Origin: Galerina marginata
Lineage: Eukaryota > Basidiomycota > Agaricomycetes > Agaricales > Galerinaceae
NCBI GenBank assembly: GCA_023014335.1
Contig: JAECYW010000006.1
Span: forward strand, 2,852,001 to 2,916,000
Length of the DNA stretch: 64,000 bases
Reading direction: 5' to 3'
The notes beneath the pieces were generated by a model. The model ran no database searches and had not been told where the DNA came from. It saw only the letters and a list, made by a program, of their open reading frames with translations. Positions 45,115 through 57,702 of the stretch are shown here, in pieces. Each line of letters starts with the position of its first letter. The first letter of the stretch is position 1. The translations under genes and the position numbers were made by a program.

Positions 45115-47822
45115 TCATGACCAGGGAATCCTGTCAGACCCAACAGTAATGCACTTTGTGACCTTCTTCCATACAGAGCTGCCTTTTTTGAGACTCTGTC
45201 GCCACTCTGTTTGACTCAAAGGGACACCAAATTTTTCATCTCCTTGAAGAATGGCAGAGAGCCGAGTCTGATACCAGACCTCATCCCACTCTGTCCAACG
45301 GTACCAGTTACGACCATTGGAGGGATGGTCCCAACAGTTTGGCAGAGGCCACCAGGAGAAAAGACCAATTTGGTCACCATTACCTAGAAGACAATCAGCT
45401 ATGCAAAGTAATATTTGGTTGAATTACCTGTAAAGCAGTGATGAAGCCCACAAATTATGGCAATTTCATCAGCTGTAATTTTATCATCCCAATAATTGTT
45501 ACCATTAGGGCAGTTGATAGAGTACCCTAGACGGTGAACAGTGACAGCAGTGGATGGTCCTAAGGCAGCGTCCTCAACTCCAAGATGTTCTCTGGCAAGA
45601 CGCCCAGTCATTCCGCCTTCAAGAAGAGCAGCACGGGTACGAGGGGAAGACGAAAAAAATCTCGCTCGTTGGGCCACATAAGCATGATAGTCACTGGGAA
45701 GGAATTTGTAATTTGCAAGACGTCGGGGAATTTTTGTCGTTACAGCGTTGAGAGAAATTGATGAAAAATTAGGGTCAAGACGCAACAAGGTATGAAAAGG
45801 TATCCCTTGTTCAGCAAGATGGATTGCAAGGGATGCTGTTGACATCTTCTCTTGTGAAAGCATTCGCCATATATATATGGCATGGACAGGCTTTTTTACA
45901 GCAATGCACCAACAGCTGGAACTACACTGTTCTGGGCCAGACATATCAAGAAGAAACAAATCCTGTGCGATTTTCCGAAAGGTGGATTTGATATCATCAG
46001 CTTTCACTGCAGCACGGTTCCCTGGTAGGAGATCCCACTGGGATTCATGTGGCTCTTGCAGTTGCAACCCTCTGATGAATTCAATTATGGCGCCACTAAG
46101 ACCAGGCAGTGGAGCATTATGGGTGCCTGCCCGGAGACCAACTGACTTCAAACATTCATCCCAGTCATGGAGGTTGATAGATGTTGGATCAGTCTTAGGG
46201 ATGGGCAGGGGCGGGACAAAGCCATAAAAATGCGATAAGTAAGCAAGAATGTCCAATTTGTTGTCCGGAGGGGTCAAGTCAAATTCTGGGGCCATATCTT
46301 GATCATGAGATCCCATCTGAGGAGCACTGAGACCTTCACGGACCCGCTTTTCGATAAATTGCTGGTGTTCAGCTGCTTCTTCAGCAGCAGCTGCAGGATC
46401 ATCCTTGTCATATCCACCATCACCTACGGCAGGTTGATAGTCGTAGTCATCATCATCCTCAGTAGCACCATCATCCGTGTTGCCATCATCGTCACTGTCA
46501 GGTCCAAAGTATTGGCAAACATCCCATGTATCACTGACTGAATCATAGATGCATTGCGACGACGAATAATATTCTAGGACATCTCTGCGCTCTTTCTTCA
46601 GAACACGTCGGCGAACTAGCTCCATGGTTGTGCCTTCACTTAGATTCCACAGGTAGACTTCAGCAGAGACCATTGGGGGCTTCCTTTCGTGGTCGAGGCG
46701 AGCAATGCGTTCACCTGGGGTTTCCTTTAATAAAGTTTGAGCATTACGCTTGGCTCGTGCCTCAAAGAATGTAGTCCATGGTTGGGTTGCAATGTAAGCA
46801 TTTAGGGCAGCTCGGTATTCAGATTCAGATTCACGGCTAGACGGATTTTGCGAGGATGGTGCAGGTGTCGGAATTTCAGGAGTTTTCGACCTTCCCGAAT
46901 GGTATGAAGCATCGGGATTTATCATGATAGATGTAGAAGGTCGAGAAGAGGGAGAGGCTAGGACAAAGGTGAGTGCAGATTGCCATAGGTGGTCAGGAGG
47001 CCGGAGTTGCATCAATGTGGGATCATGTGCAGCCAACTTGTCATGTTCCAGAGTCCAAACATACCAAACATCAACATTGTTGTCACAGAACCATTGCACC
47101 GGTGGTTGAGTACGTGTCGGATGAAGGAGATCAAGGAACGCCCCTACACGTTTACATTGGGTTGAAAAGTCGCAGACCGAAGAGGACATTAAACTGCTTA
47201 ACCATGACTGGGATATGCCACACAACGCTAGCACATGAAACCAGTCATTGGAACCTGTCTGCAGCCTGTTAATGTCTGCAATGGTGAAAGAAAGCAGGCC
47301 CATCCAAGTAGCAAACCAGTCGCGTGAGGCTGCGGCGCGTATGCGGGCACTACGGAGCGAGTAGAAATCTTTCTCAAAACCAAGAAATGAAGGAGGAATC
47401 GGCTTCAAAGCCGGGAAAACATGCCATTGGTATGCATTTCTCAAACTATGGGTCGTAACAATGAGCATATCCTGCATTTCTAACCACTGCTGGACTTTAT
47501 AAGGAAAAAGGGAATATCTATTCCCTTCTAATGTTTCCCCGACGTGAGGGACGATGTCGTGAAGGCAGCGAAAGGCCACATCCTCGAAGGAAGGTCGTCG
47601 GTTTATGAAGGCCAGGAACCCGAAAGCCTCTGTCCACCACCGGGGTTGAAGAAAATTGTCCAATTTGGCTTCCGCGATTCGAAAGGGATAGCGGCTGACG
47701 TCGGGAAGTGGGGGTACATCAACAAATCTGGAACTGTTCGGCGAATAATAGATATCGCCATCAACGGTGCGGAAGATATGACCGTTACGGTGATCCACAG
47801 GCTGTTTTGAGAAAGTCGACAT
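45115..47822 (-). CDS. Large uncharacterised protein of an expanded fungal family
   Basis: The long exon runs from ATG 47822 (preferred because a TTACAG acceptor lies just upstream, implying a 5' UTR intron; an earlier in-frame ATG is at 47870) to a GT donor at 45427. After a ~43-bp intron a second exon (45383-45115) adds NGDQIGLFSWWPLPNCWDHP and EVWYQTRLSAILQGDEKFG. The total is about 900 residues. There is a long acidic segment (DSDDDGNTDDG, about residue 460) and no signal peptide or membrane segment. The end pattern (GLHHCFTG, GDQ, SWWP, W..R) is one I recall from numerous agaricomycete hypothetical proteins of unknown role, often near transposons. I assign no function. The frame is intact. 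Confidence 0.75.
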
Positions 47823-48098
47823 TCTGGAGAGACTGTAAGTATCCTTTACATTGCCATCGAATGGCGACATACCTCGATGCTCAGCAACAGGTTTAAATTT
47901 ACCCTGAGAGAACCAGCAAGACGGCTGCTCGATCGCGAGGAGTGTTCGTTTAGGACTGATAGTGAGTAATATTTGGCGAATGCGGTCGATGTGGTAGTGG
48001 AAAGGCTGAAGATAACATTAAGAAAACAGTCTCTTAAGTAACGAGAACTTACATTATAACAGTTCTGTTTGATGAATTCGAACCACACAGCAGTCCAG

Positions 48099-48449
48099 TC
48101 TGTTGATTAGGAGCAACCAGATCAAGCAGACGGCCCTACAACAACAAAAGGCTGATGAGAGGCCAAGGCGTGTTTAGGGACAACCAGAACACGACAAGGT
48201 AAGTCAGACTGTCAGTTCAGCGGCTCTTTCGCGAGAGACGAGTCGCTAGTATTTGGCTCTGGTCAGCGAAGCAAATAGGAACAATCATTGTCACATATCG
48301 TCACGTGGCCCCCGACGTCTTCCCACCTAATCTTGAACGACCAGACCTCTCGTCTCAATCTCAATCTCAATCCATATCATCTGGTTGCACCTAATGATAT
48401 GGCTCCATTCGTCTTTCCTTCGTATCACCTGGTTGTTCCTAGTGATATA
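48099..48449. repeat. Hairpin cluster A: four stem-loops with a constant 13-nt loop
   Basis: Hairpin 1 (48099-48130): stem TTGAT/ATCAA plus TCTG/CAGA past a bulged G, loop TAGGAGCAACCAG. Hairpin 2 (48169-48193): CGTGTT/AACACG, loop TAGGGACAACCAG. Hairpin 3 (48372-48402): CCATATCAT/ATGATATGG, loop CTGGTTGCACCTA. Hairpin 4 (48423-48447): TATCAC/GTGATA, loop CTGGTTGTTCCTA. The loops are one sequence, read forward in 1-2 and as complement in 3-4. Stems differ but remain paired. The cluster lies upstream of the minus-strand gene starting at 47822. Cluster B at 57703-58176 has the same order. Confidence 0.88.
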
Positions 48450-48808
48450 TTCCTCTAATTACCACTCTTGTGACTCTGCCCTTCACAAGAGGCAGGTTAA
48501 CTAAACAACTTCAATATGCAATTCCCAATCTCGGCCGTACAGAAAATTGTTCTCAACTGCAAGACCAAATACTAAGCTTTTAAGCACACGACAACCTGGT
48601 CTTAATGGTAAGTCATATCTCGGCTCGATTTTGTTGGTGAATTAATGTCCTTTCTTTTTGTGCACTGTCAAACAAGTTGAATTGCGCATGGTGATCCAAA
48701 CGCACATTACTCCAAGTCATTCAGCGTCGCCGTTGCAGCGGTAGTCCTGCAAGCGGATTAAAAATTTGTACTCTATTTTCACCTGTAGCTGCTACCTTGA
48801 TGTCTGAA

Positions 48809-49745
48809 TAAAAGTAAACTGCCCAAGGACCAAGTTGCATCAGGACTGCAATTTGACCATGACTGTAATCTGACCATAGACTGTCAACTTACCAAGGGCT
48901 GTGAATTAACAATATACTAATGTTTGGCTTATATCTCAATAAGGAAACAAGACACAGCCACGATTTAAATGGATTCAGGGTCGTATAGCCATTTGCGACA
49001 CTTTTTATCAGAGACACAGCCACATCCAAGCACATTTCAAAATGTCTCGGCAAACTGGCCACACTTTTTGACAGCTTGGGCAGTTTACCAAGCCACCCCC
49101 AAATGTGCTCGGATGTGGCTGTGCTATTAATAAAAAATGTGCAGCCAAGCCATTTGACCCTGAATCCATCAAAATTTTGTGCCTAGCTATTTTTCCCACA
49201 GAGAAAAATGCAAAAAACTGAAAAAAAGCCGGCAGTGAGAAATTTTGGCTGACGGGAAAATTTCCCAAAAAGGAAAGAGGGTTTCAAAAGAGCGTAATCT
49301 ATTTTTAGACTCTATTAAAATTTAAATCACATGACCAGGTACCTTCCTCATTAAAATATAAGGCTTTTAGTCTTAATTAATGAATTAAAGAACTTAGCAC
49401 AAATGCTGCTAAGTCCAAAATTAGCTGGCTGACTAAATACTGCCATTTTAGGCAATTGCATCTTGATTGCCTTTTATATCATGGATGCAGTGGCCCTGAG
49501 AGCCTTTATTTATATTTGTTTACATTTGAGGCCATAAAATTACATAAATGTGCGACAAGCATGTCAATAGAGGCAAATTCAAAGTCATGTGATCTAAGTG
49601 ATGCCATCAAGCACCAAATAAATACATATACTTCTCCCCATACGACAGCAATGTCGTAGTCTACCAAATATACATATTGTAGGTAAACTAACACACTTGG
49701 GCAGTTTACCTTCCTGATGCAACTTGCTTCTTGGGCAGTTTACCT
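48809..49745. mobile_element. Non-autonomous TIR element related to the giant foldback
   Basis: Ends GTAAACTGCCCAAG...CAAGTTGCATCAGGA and its inverted complement near 49709-49744. The interior shares diverged blocks with the arms of 30769-35261, such as TATCTCAATAAGGA, ACAGCCACATCCAA, GGATGTGGCTGTGCTA and GGAAAATTTCCCAAAAAGG. There is no coding sequence. It lies at the 3' side of the minus-strand gene ending near 49795 and may have displaced that gene's last exon. Confidence 0.65.
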
Positions 49746-49794
49746 ACCTGATGTCTTCAACTAGCGGCATAGGCTGCTATTTTGAACTGAGGAC

Positions 49795-51535
49795 TTACAG
49801 GAAGAGCATGTTTTCATGCTTGAACGGGTACTCCTCCTCCTTTTCGTCTACGTCGTGTGATTTACTCAACCACTCCGGGTCATATGCATTTTTCGGCAGG
49901 CCTGACACAAATCTGTCTTTCGAGCTGAACGAGTCGTCCTTGTAGATTCGGAGATGTGGGAGAGCACCCCTCCGATGGCCAGCCTTTCTGCGCGCCAGCA
50001 TATAGACTGTATCCATGACATGGAGCCACTCTGAGACGAGTTTACTCCTCCAACGAGGCATTCGAACATTGCATGACGTTGCAACGGCGTCCTCTCCGTC
50101 GGATTCGTCACTGGACATGCCATCAACGCCAAGATCGTCCAACATTGGAAGATGTTGATGCAAAAGTTGGACGTTAATTACAATCCGACGACGCCTCGCA
50201 AAAAGCTTTAAATTGGATCCTCAGCAGAAGTAATATTTAACTTTGAACCAACGCACCTCTCGTTTCCTTTGTTGCTGTCTAGTCTCAGTTTGCGCGGTTC
50301 GTAGTGCTTGTTCGCCTCTAGTCCTTCTCTTGCTTTCTGCGACTATTGACCTGAGGCGAACGAAGAAAGCTTTTCGCAATTTGGTGATATCTTGGGCATT
50401 AATCGGGGCTCCTGATGAACCCAGGAAATCCAACGCAAAGACCCGCGAGGCAGACTCGTTCCATAGGTTATGAGGCTTGCCTTTTATGTCGATTTTAAAT
50501 TTATCCGCGTCACAACAGGCTATAAACGAATGTGCTGGCCTGTTGTTCCATTTTTGGGTGAAGACTAGGAGTTCGTCCTCAGACGGCTGTCGATCATGGG
50601 CAAATACATCGCCTCCCATCATAAGGGTGAAGTGCTTTCGTATGTCATCCTGTTTAGTGAACATAAGTCAGTGACAGGATTGCAAGGTAGGTCATTCCCT
50701 ACCAAGAATTTGTTCTCTTCTCCCGATTTACGTTTTACATCCCTATTTTTCTTCGCACTAAGACTAGGGCTGGGATTGGCATCACTTGTCCTATAGACGG
50801 ACCCATGACCAGGTGTAGACTGAGCCACAGAAGAAGCCCTCGCCCTCTTCAAAATTTCTATGTCCATTTTCAGACGACGAACGTCTTCCCGAAGGTTTTC
50901 TGGTGAGTCCTTGATGGAATAATATTTTAGTACAAGTTATTTAAAACCATGGATGCCTTACCACGTTGCCACTGCCCTCGTCGCCAGCATCGTAGGCATC
51001 ATCTTGCCACCCTGCATGCCTGGATTGCCAAGATTCTCCAGGCGATGGTTGTGGTCCTGAGTTATTATGGGTTGGTGTGTCTACGAAGTTGGAAGGTGGC
51101 AATGCTCTGTCAAGAGAAAACGTTGATCCTTGGTTGACTCGATAGTCCATTGGGTTTATGCCCTCGATTTGCAGGTGTGGAGCAGGCTGGTAGTGTGAAT
51201 AGGGATGGGCTTCATGGACAAAGGCACCTCCCAGCAATTGTGAACTGTTGTCACCACGGGCGGCATCTATTTGTATTGGCTTATTTCTTTGACTGAGCTG
51301 AGTTTTTGATAATCAAGTACGCACATTGCATCGATGATGACCTTTGCCAGGCAAAGTTACCAGTAAAGGAACCCATCCCTTGAGGACCCAAGGAGTAATC
51401 AGGTCTTGGTGTTGTACGAGCAGTCTTGTAACTTCCGATGCTCCCATAAGAGCGACTACTGATCACCGATGCGGGAGGGGTTGCCGTATGAGCTATGCAT
51501 AGCGGTGAGCTAGATATTTGCGTTATTCGTATCAA
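49795..51535 (-). CDS. Uncharacterised multi-exon protein (MSSDES / PRWRS type)
   Basis: At least five exons on the minus strand, from ATG 51535. A Ser/Tyr-rich N-terminal region (SSRSYGSIGSYKTARTTPRP) is followed by QLLGGAFVHEAHPYSHYQ and an Asp-rich end. Next is an exon with DSPENLREDVRRLKMDIEIL (short coiled coil). Then comes DDIRKHFTLMMGGDVFAHDR through RRTRGEQALRTAQTETRQQQ, and finally LDDLGVDGMSSDESDGED, MPRWRSKLVSEWLHVMD and VSGLPKNAYDPEWL. The final part matches a pattern I recall as very common in agaricomycete genomes, of unknown function. The last frame stops at TAA 49795-49797, but CCT-GTAAGT there is a strong donor, so a last exon may be missing. N-terminal exon limits are approximate. 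Confidence 0.6.
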
Positions 51536-51970
51536 AATTCATACTTATGGCAGATCCATATTCCGAGCCTCCATCATGACACCTGGGCATCGTGAAAAGC
51601 GCTCTCCTTTCCATCGAGCGAGCAAAATTGAAGGCGAGGTAATTTATTTGTTGAGTTTTGGGGCGGCGAACTATATGTGTATGTCGAAAATGCAGCGTGC
51701 CAAGCATCATGGCTTGATTTCAAGACTCCGAGAGCATTCGGGCTTTCAATCGTGAGCCTGATCGGCCTCGTTGTTCGTATTCGTGTTCATGTTCAAGTCC
51801 CTGTATTCGAGTACAACAATCTAGATTAAAAAGACGGCTTATGAGATGATAATTGCACATAAATTTACAACTTCAAAGGTTAACATTTATTCGACGAAAG
51901 ATAAATCAAGGACACTGTAATCAGTAATTGAAGCAAGTACATACATCAAGTGAAATCCACGCGTCGCCAG

Positions 51971-54079
51971 TCAAGCCTCATCCATTGACTCGGCCTCGTT
52001 TTCTCCTCGTCTTCGCTTTCGCGCCATCTCCCGACTATCTACATCCATGACATCTGTGGCTTCCTCCTTGGATTCGACAAGACTAACGCCCAGCAATGCC
52101 CGATTCAACTGTCTCCTTCGCTCATGAACTTTGACGGTCAGTAGAGGCTTAATAATTGCATTATTTTTGTAAGCGTCACGGCACCAGTCGCCTGTGTTGA
52201 TTGGGTTGAAGCTGCCTGAGAGAAGCTGCCGACCTGCATTTGTCGTTATAAATCTGGTAATGAATGAGTAGGCAGTCAATAATGCATCAAACGGAAAATT
52301 CACTTGACTGGTCCAGCAAAGTATTTGTTGGTGTCGAATTCTTGTTGCGCAAGTGAGGACGGCTCCGGGCAGTTCTTGATATAAGTATATCAAACAGGTT
52401 GAATCGATCGTACTCAAAGTGTGTTCGTACCTGACAGCAATCTGTTACAAAGAGCTCGAACGCGCTCATGGTTGCAGTGACAGCATGATGATGGAGGCCG
52501 CGTCCGTCTTCGACTAAACGCCCTGCGGATCGAGTTTTTTAGCATGAGTGCAGCTGTACAATGTAACCTGGGAGACTAACTGTTCATAGCTTCGTCCTAA
52601 GACAAGGTAAGCTGATCAGAGATAGCAAACATTAATGAGTTAAATTGCACTTACAATTCGTTCAATGAGCTCGGCGATGTTCTGAGAATACCAGCCAATC
52701 CCGTATGGCACACTTGTCCATACCAGATCATAATTGTTTTCGTCCAGCTGATGTTCTGCGAGTGGGAGGCGACCGGAACCTTCACTCTGTGGCGCCCCAG
52801 GCATGAACACGAGATACTTGTAGTAGTATTTGCTCTCATACATCCTTTCTAACACCAGCAAGCGAGCAAGGCCATCGGGGAATCTGCATAGGTCACGATC
52901 GTATACCTATTGAGTAACTTTGGTCAAAACGGCATGAATATGGATGAATGAAAACATTATACATAACGCTTATCTATTTTTTCGCGTTCAAACGTTGGGA
53001 AATGAACTCGGAAGCCTCGACGGGCGTACTTGGTAAGACGAATTTCGTAAGAGGGGGAACGCCGTGATACGTCTATGGTGTTCGATCGGTTAAGAAATGC
53101 AGCAAATCCACGTGGGTTAGTCCAGACTTTGGTACCTAGATCAGCAGCAAGACCGACATTAAAAAACGTGCACTTCAATTGACTGTGGGAGATTACCGTC
53201 ATAGGCATAGCACGCCGCGTCGATGTCAAAGCCAGCCAGAATTTCAGCTGGCGACTGATAGAGACGAAGAATGATCTGTACAGGTCGATATGGGAACAGG
53301 GCTTAATAGAAATGTAAGACCTCAAATGCAGCTTAAGACGAATGAGTCTTACTGTGGATTGAGATGGTGTTCGCTTTACGGACACAAACAGCATGCCATG
53401 GCACGGCCTGTTTAATGGCAAGGTGAATCATGCCAATCATCAATTCGGCCTGTTCAACAAAGGAAGGGGGTGAGATTCAAATAAACGATGATATAAAGGG
53501 TCGAACCTGTGACTGATTTCTGACGCCCCAAATAAAAAGATCGATATCTGCGGCTGGATAGGTTTCATGGTAGAATGTGTTTTGTCGAAAGACTTTGTAT
53601 TCCAGAAGTTCTCCGATTTCATCAGGCAATGGTAACATGCAAGCCTGGACTGAGCCGCCAGCAGCAATGACGTTGTTCCAGTTGATCTTCGACAGAACGC
53701 CATGAGTGAAGAGGTCCCAATTTTGGGTGAAAGATGCGAAGTTGGGGACAAATGCATCACCGTCTGTGTCAGGAGCAACCAGTGGGAAAAGGTAGTGCCC
53801 ATTGTGAGTGTATTCATGAAACGAGGGGTCCTCATTATTGGGGCGGGGACGAAGTTCATTCAAGTATCCAGGATTCGATGCGAAGGATTCGAAGGTAGAA
53901 AATATGTCAATCAACCCAACGTGGGGATTGGCTAGGAGCGGGCTATCAGGGGTGGTAGCGAACAGCTCGCGAAGAGTTTTTTCGGCAGCTAGACAATTTA
54001 GGAGATAGTCGTGTTCGGTCGCCTCCTCTCCATGAACGGCGCGCAGGTAGGCATCAATAGTCTCGCCGATAAGGACCAT
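51971..54079 (-). CDS. Protein with nucleotidyltransferase-like GGS...DID signature
   Basis: ATG at 54079. Exon 1 ends at 53508 and exon 2 begins at 53449, with further exons to a stop at 51971; introns are short with GT-AG borders. Exon 1 includes NVIAAGGSVQACML and, some 35 residues on, YPAADIDLFIWGV. GG[GS] followed by D-h-D is the active-site signature of the polymerase-beta-like nucleotidyltransferase fold. Later exons give YRPVQIILRLYQSPAEILAG, FDIDAACYAYDG, TKVWTNPRGFAAFLNRSNTI and SPSYEIRLTKYARRGF, a set I have seen in fungal and protist proteins with unknown substrates. The C-terminus is Lys/Arg-rich (MARKRRRGENEAE). The predicted product is ~600 residues. Enzyme activity is inference only. 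Confidence 0.65.
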
Positions 54080-54225
54080 CGTGAGGACGATTGCGGGGTA
54101 TTTGAGATTTCTTGTGCTTGACGGTCTCTACTTATAAATCTCAGACATCAAGCTGACTGACTTGCATTCACGGCGAAGTTGTCCAGGAAGAGAAATCCGA
54201 TTAAGAATTGATACGACATAAGGAG

Positions 54226-56178
54226 CTAAGAATTATGGATAACAGCAGTTGTGGGACTATCGAAAACCGTCATTGTGCTGGCTATGGTGCAGATGCAGCT
54301 GGACCCCGCATGGTTTGAAGCTGTTTCTGTGATTCTTGCGGATGCGGTCTCTGTATGCCACTCGGCGATTGTGTGGGTGAGGTATACAGTCTCCGTGCCA
54401 GAGCACGAAATTTCGTCTCCGTCGATACTTCCTTTGACAGGAGTCAGATTTTCAGAGAAGTTGCGGGAGAATGTCGTCGCCAACAGAACGACAGCCAAGA
54501 GGTATGCCATAGGAGGAATCGAGAAGCCATAGGCTCGAACCTAGGGCGCACAGGTTGATGTTGAGTTGATGACGGTGCACATGAGGGATGGAAGCTCACA
54601 GTGAAGTTATCCAAGAAATGAAGCTGAGAGGTGTTCGCCTAAATAGGGGTCGTGATCAGCATTGTAATTGGCAACAGGAACGTGGAAAATATAACATACG
54701 GTGTGGGCTGCCAGAACAGGCGTGATTCCCATGCCGGCAGGGCTTTCGATGAGACAGGTGCTAACCAATGAATGTTCCGGAGGTGAACCCACTCCCAAGA
54801 CGGCAGGTGTTCGTGGCAATACCCCGAGGATGATAGGCTTCCCTCGAGAAATTCCGAACGACTAGGTGATCGAAATTGTTATAATTAGTGAAAGTACGCA
54901 AAATCTCGAGAAAATGGACTACCAGGGTCTGGAGAGGAACTGTAAAAGTTGATGAGGTGAGAGAGGTAATATATAGGGTTTCGAGTGGCACGTACCGCGA
55001 GCAAATTTGTCAAGTTTCAGGCTAAGTTTGACTTCGGGTACACCATAGGTGGCCACAGATATGGTTCCGTCGACATTTCCGACGGCAACACTGTCTTCGT
55101 CAATGAAAACGAGGTCAACAACGAGATTCTCCGAATTTCTCCTTGACGAGACGGCGTATGTGGTGGTAGATATGTAGTTTTTGTGTGACAAGGAGTACCA
55201 ATCAATGCCGTCCCTCATATTCATTATTGCCATTCGCTCGCCAGATGGAGACAAAGCGGATGATCCAATACTGCGGTGTCTTATCAGCCCGTCTCTCGTA
55301 GCATATATTCGGTAAAACTGACATTGTGCCCTCTCGTAACGCGATGGTCGAAAGCAAGGTCACTTCCAACCTAGAGAAGATGCTATACAGCTCTACGTCA
55401 ATGACTTCTCAATAACCGACTGGGAAAGCTGTGCACCTGATTCCTAATCGTCCGAAGACGGTGACAGAGAAGATATTGTCATCAACGAAATAAATGCCGA
55501 CGGGAACCATGCAATCAATAAGTGTCTTGTCGTCCGAGTCGTAGAAGTGTGGCATTGGAACAGAGAGAAATGTCCCGATAGAATTTTTTCCTGATTCATA
55601 TTATCAGCGATCGCGATCTGAGTGAATCACAAAAAGAAATTGTTGCGCACTGGGGAAGGGGTCGTTAACAAGCGAAATGCGCCGGCCATAACCAATGACG
55701 AGCTGTCGGCCATCTGGGCTGATGGCCATGGCGTGTATGTAGTCAGAAATGGTATCAGAAAAGATAATATCAACCTAGTCGAGATGAAATTAGCGGTTTA
55801 AGTCAGATAAAGAATGATAGACATACGCCTCCGATAACTACTGTGATACGATGAATATATCCATTGGCGGAACCGATAAAGACGGTTCTGGGAATAGTAG
55901 GGTGCCAGACAAGGGCACGAATGGCAGCGCCGGTCACATAAACCCCGATTGTACTCCAAGCATTCCCTTGCTCCAGGCGGAGTATCTGATCAACACAAAT
56001 TTTAACACAACACTGATGAAAAGTAGGAAGTGCAGCGGACCTCTAGACGACCGTTATCATTCCCAATGGCTAAATGTTCGCCGTCTGGAGAGAGTTTCAT
56101 GCTGTGGACTCTACGTCCAGGTGTGGTGAAGCTTGAAGTCTGTCGGAGAGTGCTAAGTCCATTGATGATGCGGTACAT
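54226..56178 (-). CDS. WD40-repeat protein with C-terminal membrane segment
   Basis: ATG at 56178 (MYRIINGLSTLRQ). Successive exons contain beta-propeller signatures: VHSMKLSPDGEHLAIGNDNG; IRALVWHPTIPRTVFIGSANG; IHAMAISPDGRQLVIGYG; ALSPSGERMAIMNMRDG; VVDLVFIDEDSVAVGNVDG. Near the end an exon reading HLSASF/QLHFLDNFT joins through a 60-bp intron to VRAYGFSIPPMAYLLAVVLL, a hydrophobic span, then a Ser/Thr-rich tail ending at 54226. WD40 propellers are protein-interaction platforms. The tail suggests membrane anchoring. Several exon joins near 55400-55650 contain apparent stops unless spliced out, so the gene may be partly decayed. WD40 families of this sort are expanded in agaricomycetes. Confidence 0.62.
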
Positions 56179-56872
56179 TATAGCAGGTTTGAAGGAATGC
56201 ACGAAATCACTATGCAATGACACTGGGAGAGTGAATGGGGGATTTGGATGAGGATGGGGAATTCGAACGGGAAGAAATCTCAATCCCAAATTACGATTTA
56301 TGATCAGGCACTAATATCGGTGCCCGTCAAACTCATTCCCTTGCGCACCAGGACGTGTGGAGGTGCTAGACTGCCTAGTCTCGAGTCATGCCTACAGGCG
56401 ATTATATTTTGATTGGTGAGCCATGAGGATGGAACGTGTTTGTGGGTCGGCAAGGCGTGTCCGGGTATTTAGGTAGATTTAGGGGCAGCCAGTTTTGCGA
56501 GATTGACAAATTGCGCCTCTCAATAACTCGAAATAAGAGAAATCGGAGGATGGCCATGAAGCTCGATGAACGGACACTGAGATTGAACATGCAAGACGCT
56601 TGAGACAGCAAATCACCAGTGGAATGCTGTACATGTGGGTTCAGTGAATTTTACTTGATTATATTCGAAAAATAATCGATCAAGTGACATTGTGTAAGGA
56701 AACGAATGAGCGGCACCAGGTCCTTGACTGTACGTCATGATTCGCTGAGCTTAGGCGTTTCTCCATTGGCGTAGCTTGAGGTCGAAATACTTCTATAAAT
56801 GAAGCGGACGAGGTGGTGAGGCGACAGAAGTTTGAACCCCCGAGCTCACTCAAAACCCGCTTAATCGTAAAC

Positions 56873-57536
56873 ATGGTGAGTGCCTATGACTTTCGAGACG
56901 AGCCACCAAATTGACGATGTGAGTGGTCCAGCTTGTCCGTCTTCCGGCACTAGAGGTACGGGTTGTCACTTCTGTTTGATTGCAAGGAGCTGTAAATGAT
57001 ATCAGGTCGTAACGACGAGAGGATATCACTACCCAAGAGTTGCTTCATCACGAACCTTCCGTCGTTATTCCGCCATGGTAGACACTAGGAATGTCAACAA
57101 ACTCCCAACCATCAACATGTCCTCTAAATTCGATAACTCGAACCATGTCGACGTCCATACCGCCGTCATGGTCATAGACTCGTTTCGGTATCTTGTGATT
57201 GCCTATATGGATCCCGATGCACCTATCAACCTTAACTTGCTTGAAGACTGCCCTGAGGCACGGTGGCAGGGAGAGTTGGCTATATTCTCACTTGGGAAGC
57301 GTGTTCGTGTCCTTTCACGTACACAGGGTTCTAAAAGGATGCTTTCTAGGGCGATAAATCTGTAAGTGGTTTTGTGCATGGCGTTTCTAACATACCTGAT
57401 TGGGAACAATAGCTACGTGTCGCAATACATGCAAGCCTATGCCAATGGAGAGGAATTGCCCATTCAAATGATGGTAGGTCATCCCAATATGACTGTCGAT
57501 TTGAAGGAACTAAGATTTATATGTCGGTAGAATTAG
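56873..57536 (+). CDS. Small uncharacterised protein with one-codon first exon
   Basis: The ATG at 56873-56875 is immediately followed by a GTGAGT donor, and the acceptor at 57005 gives exon 57006-57361, then exon 57413-57473 and a final AAT-TAG at 57531-57536. The product begins MVVTTRGYHYPRVASSRTFR, then MSSKFDNSNHVDVHTAVMVI, YMDPDAPINLNLLEDCPEAR and WQGELAIFSLGKRVRVLSR, ending PIQMMN: about 155 residues. An alternative start is the ATG at 57075. The pattern NSNHVDVHTAV..IDSFRYLVIAY resembles agaricomycete hypothetical proteins I have seen, but no domain is known to me. Divergent to the minus-strand genes. Confidence 0.6.
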
Positions 57537-57702
57537 CCCGTCGGGCCATCCTTGTGTATTCCAGTGCCCGGTGGAGCGACAGCAATGAAGTAAATGGCGA
57601 TTGAGAGGTCATAAAAGCTGCGTATGATATGGGTACGGAGGGATATGGGTACGGAGGAATATGGTGTGTAGAGGTCAGGCTCTCGTCGATAGGACACTGG
57701 TT

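Noticed and set aside
47846..48088. 80-codon minus frame upstream of the large expanded-family gene
   Set aside because: Ser-rich with no domain; the region has splice-like sites and is better explained as 5' UTR/intron of the gene starting at 47822.
48369..48453. The hairpin loops translate to an LVAP/LVVP peptide in one direction (for example YHLVAPND, YHLVVPSD), suggesting a coding repeat
   Set aside because: The hairpins lie in different frames and orientations without splice sites to join them, and the stems change sequence while staying perfectly complementary. A protein constraint does not explain that. The peptide is a by-product of the constant loop.
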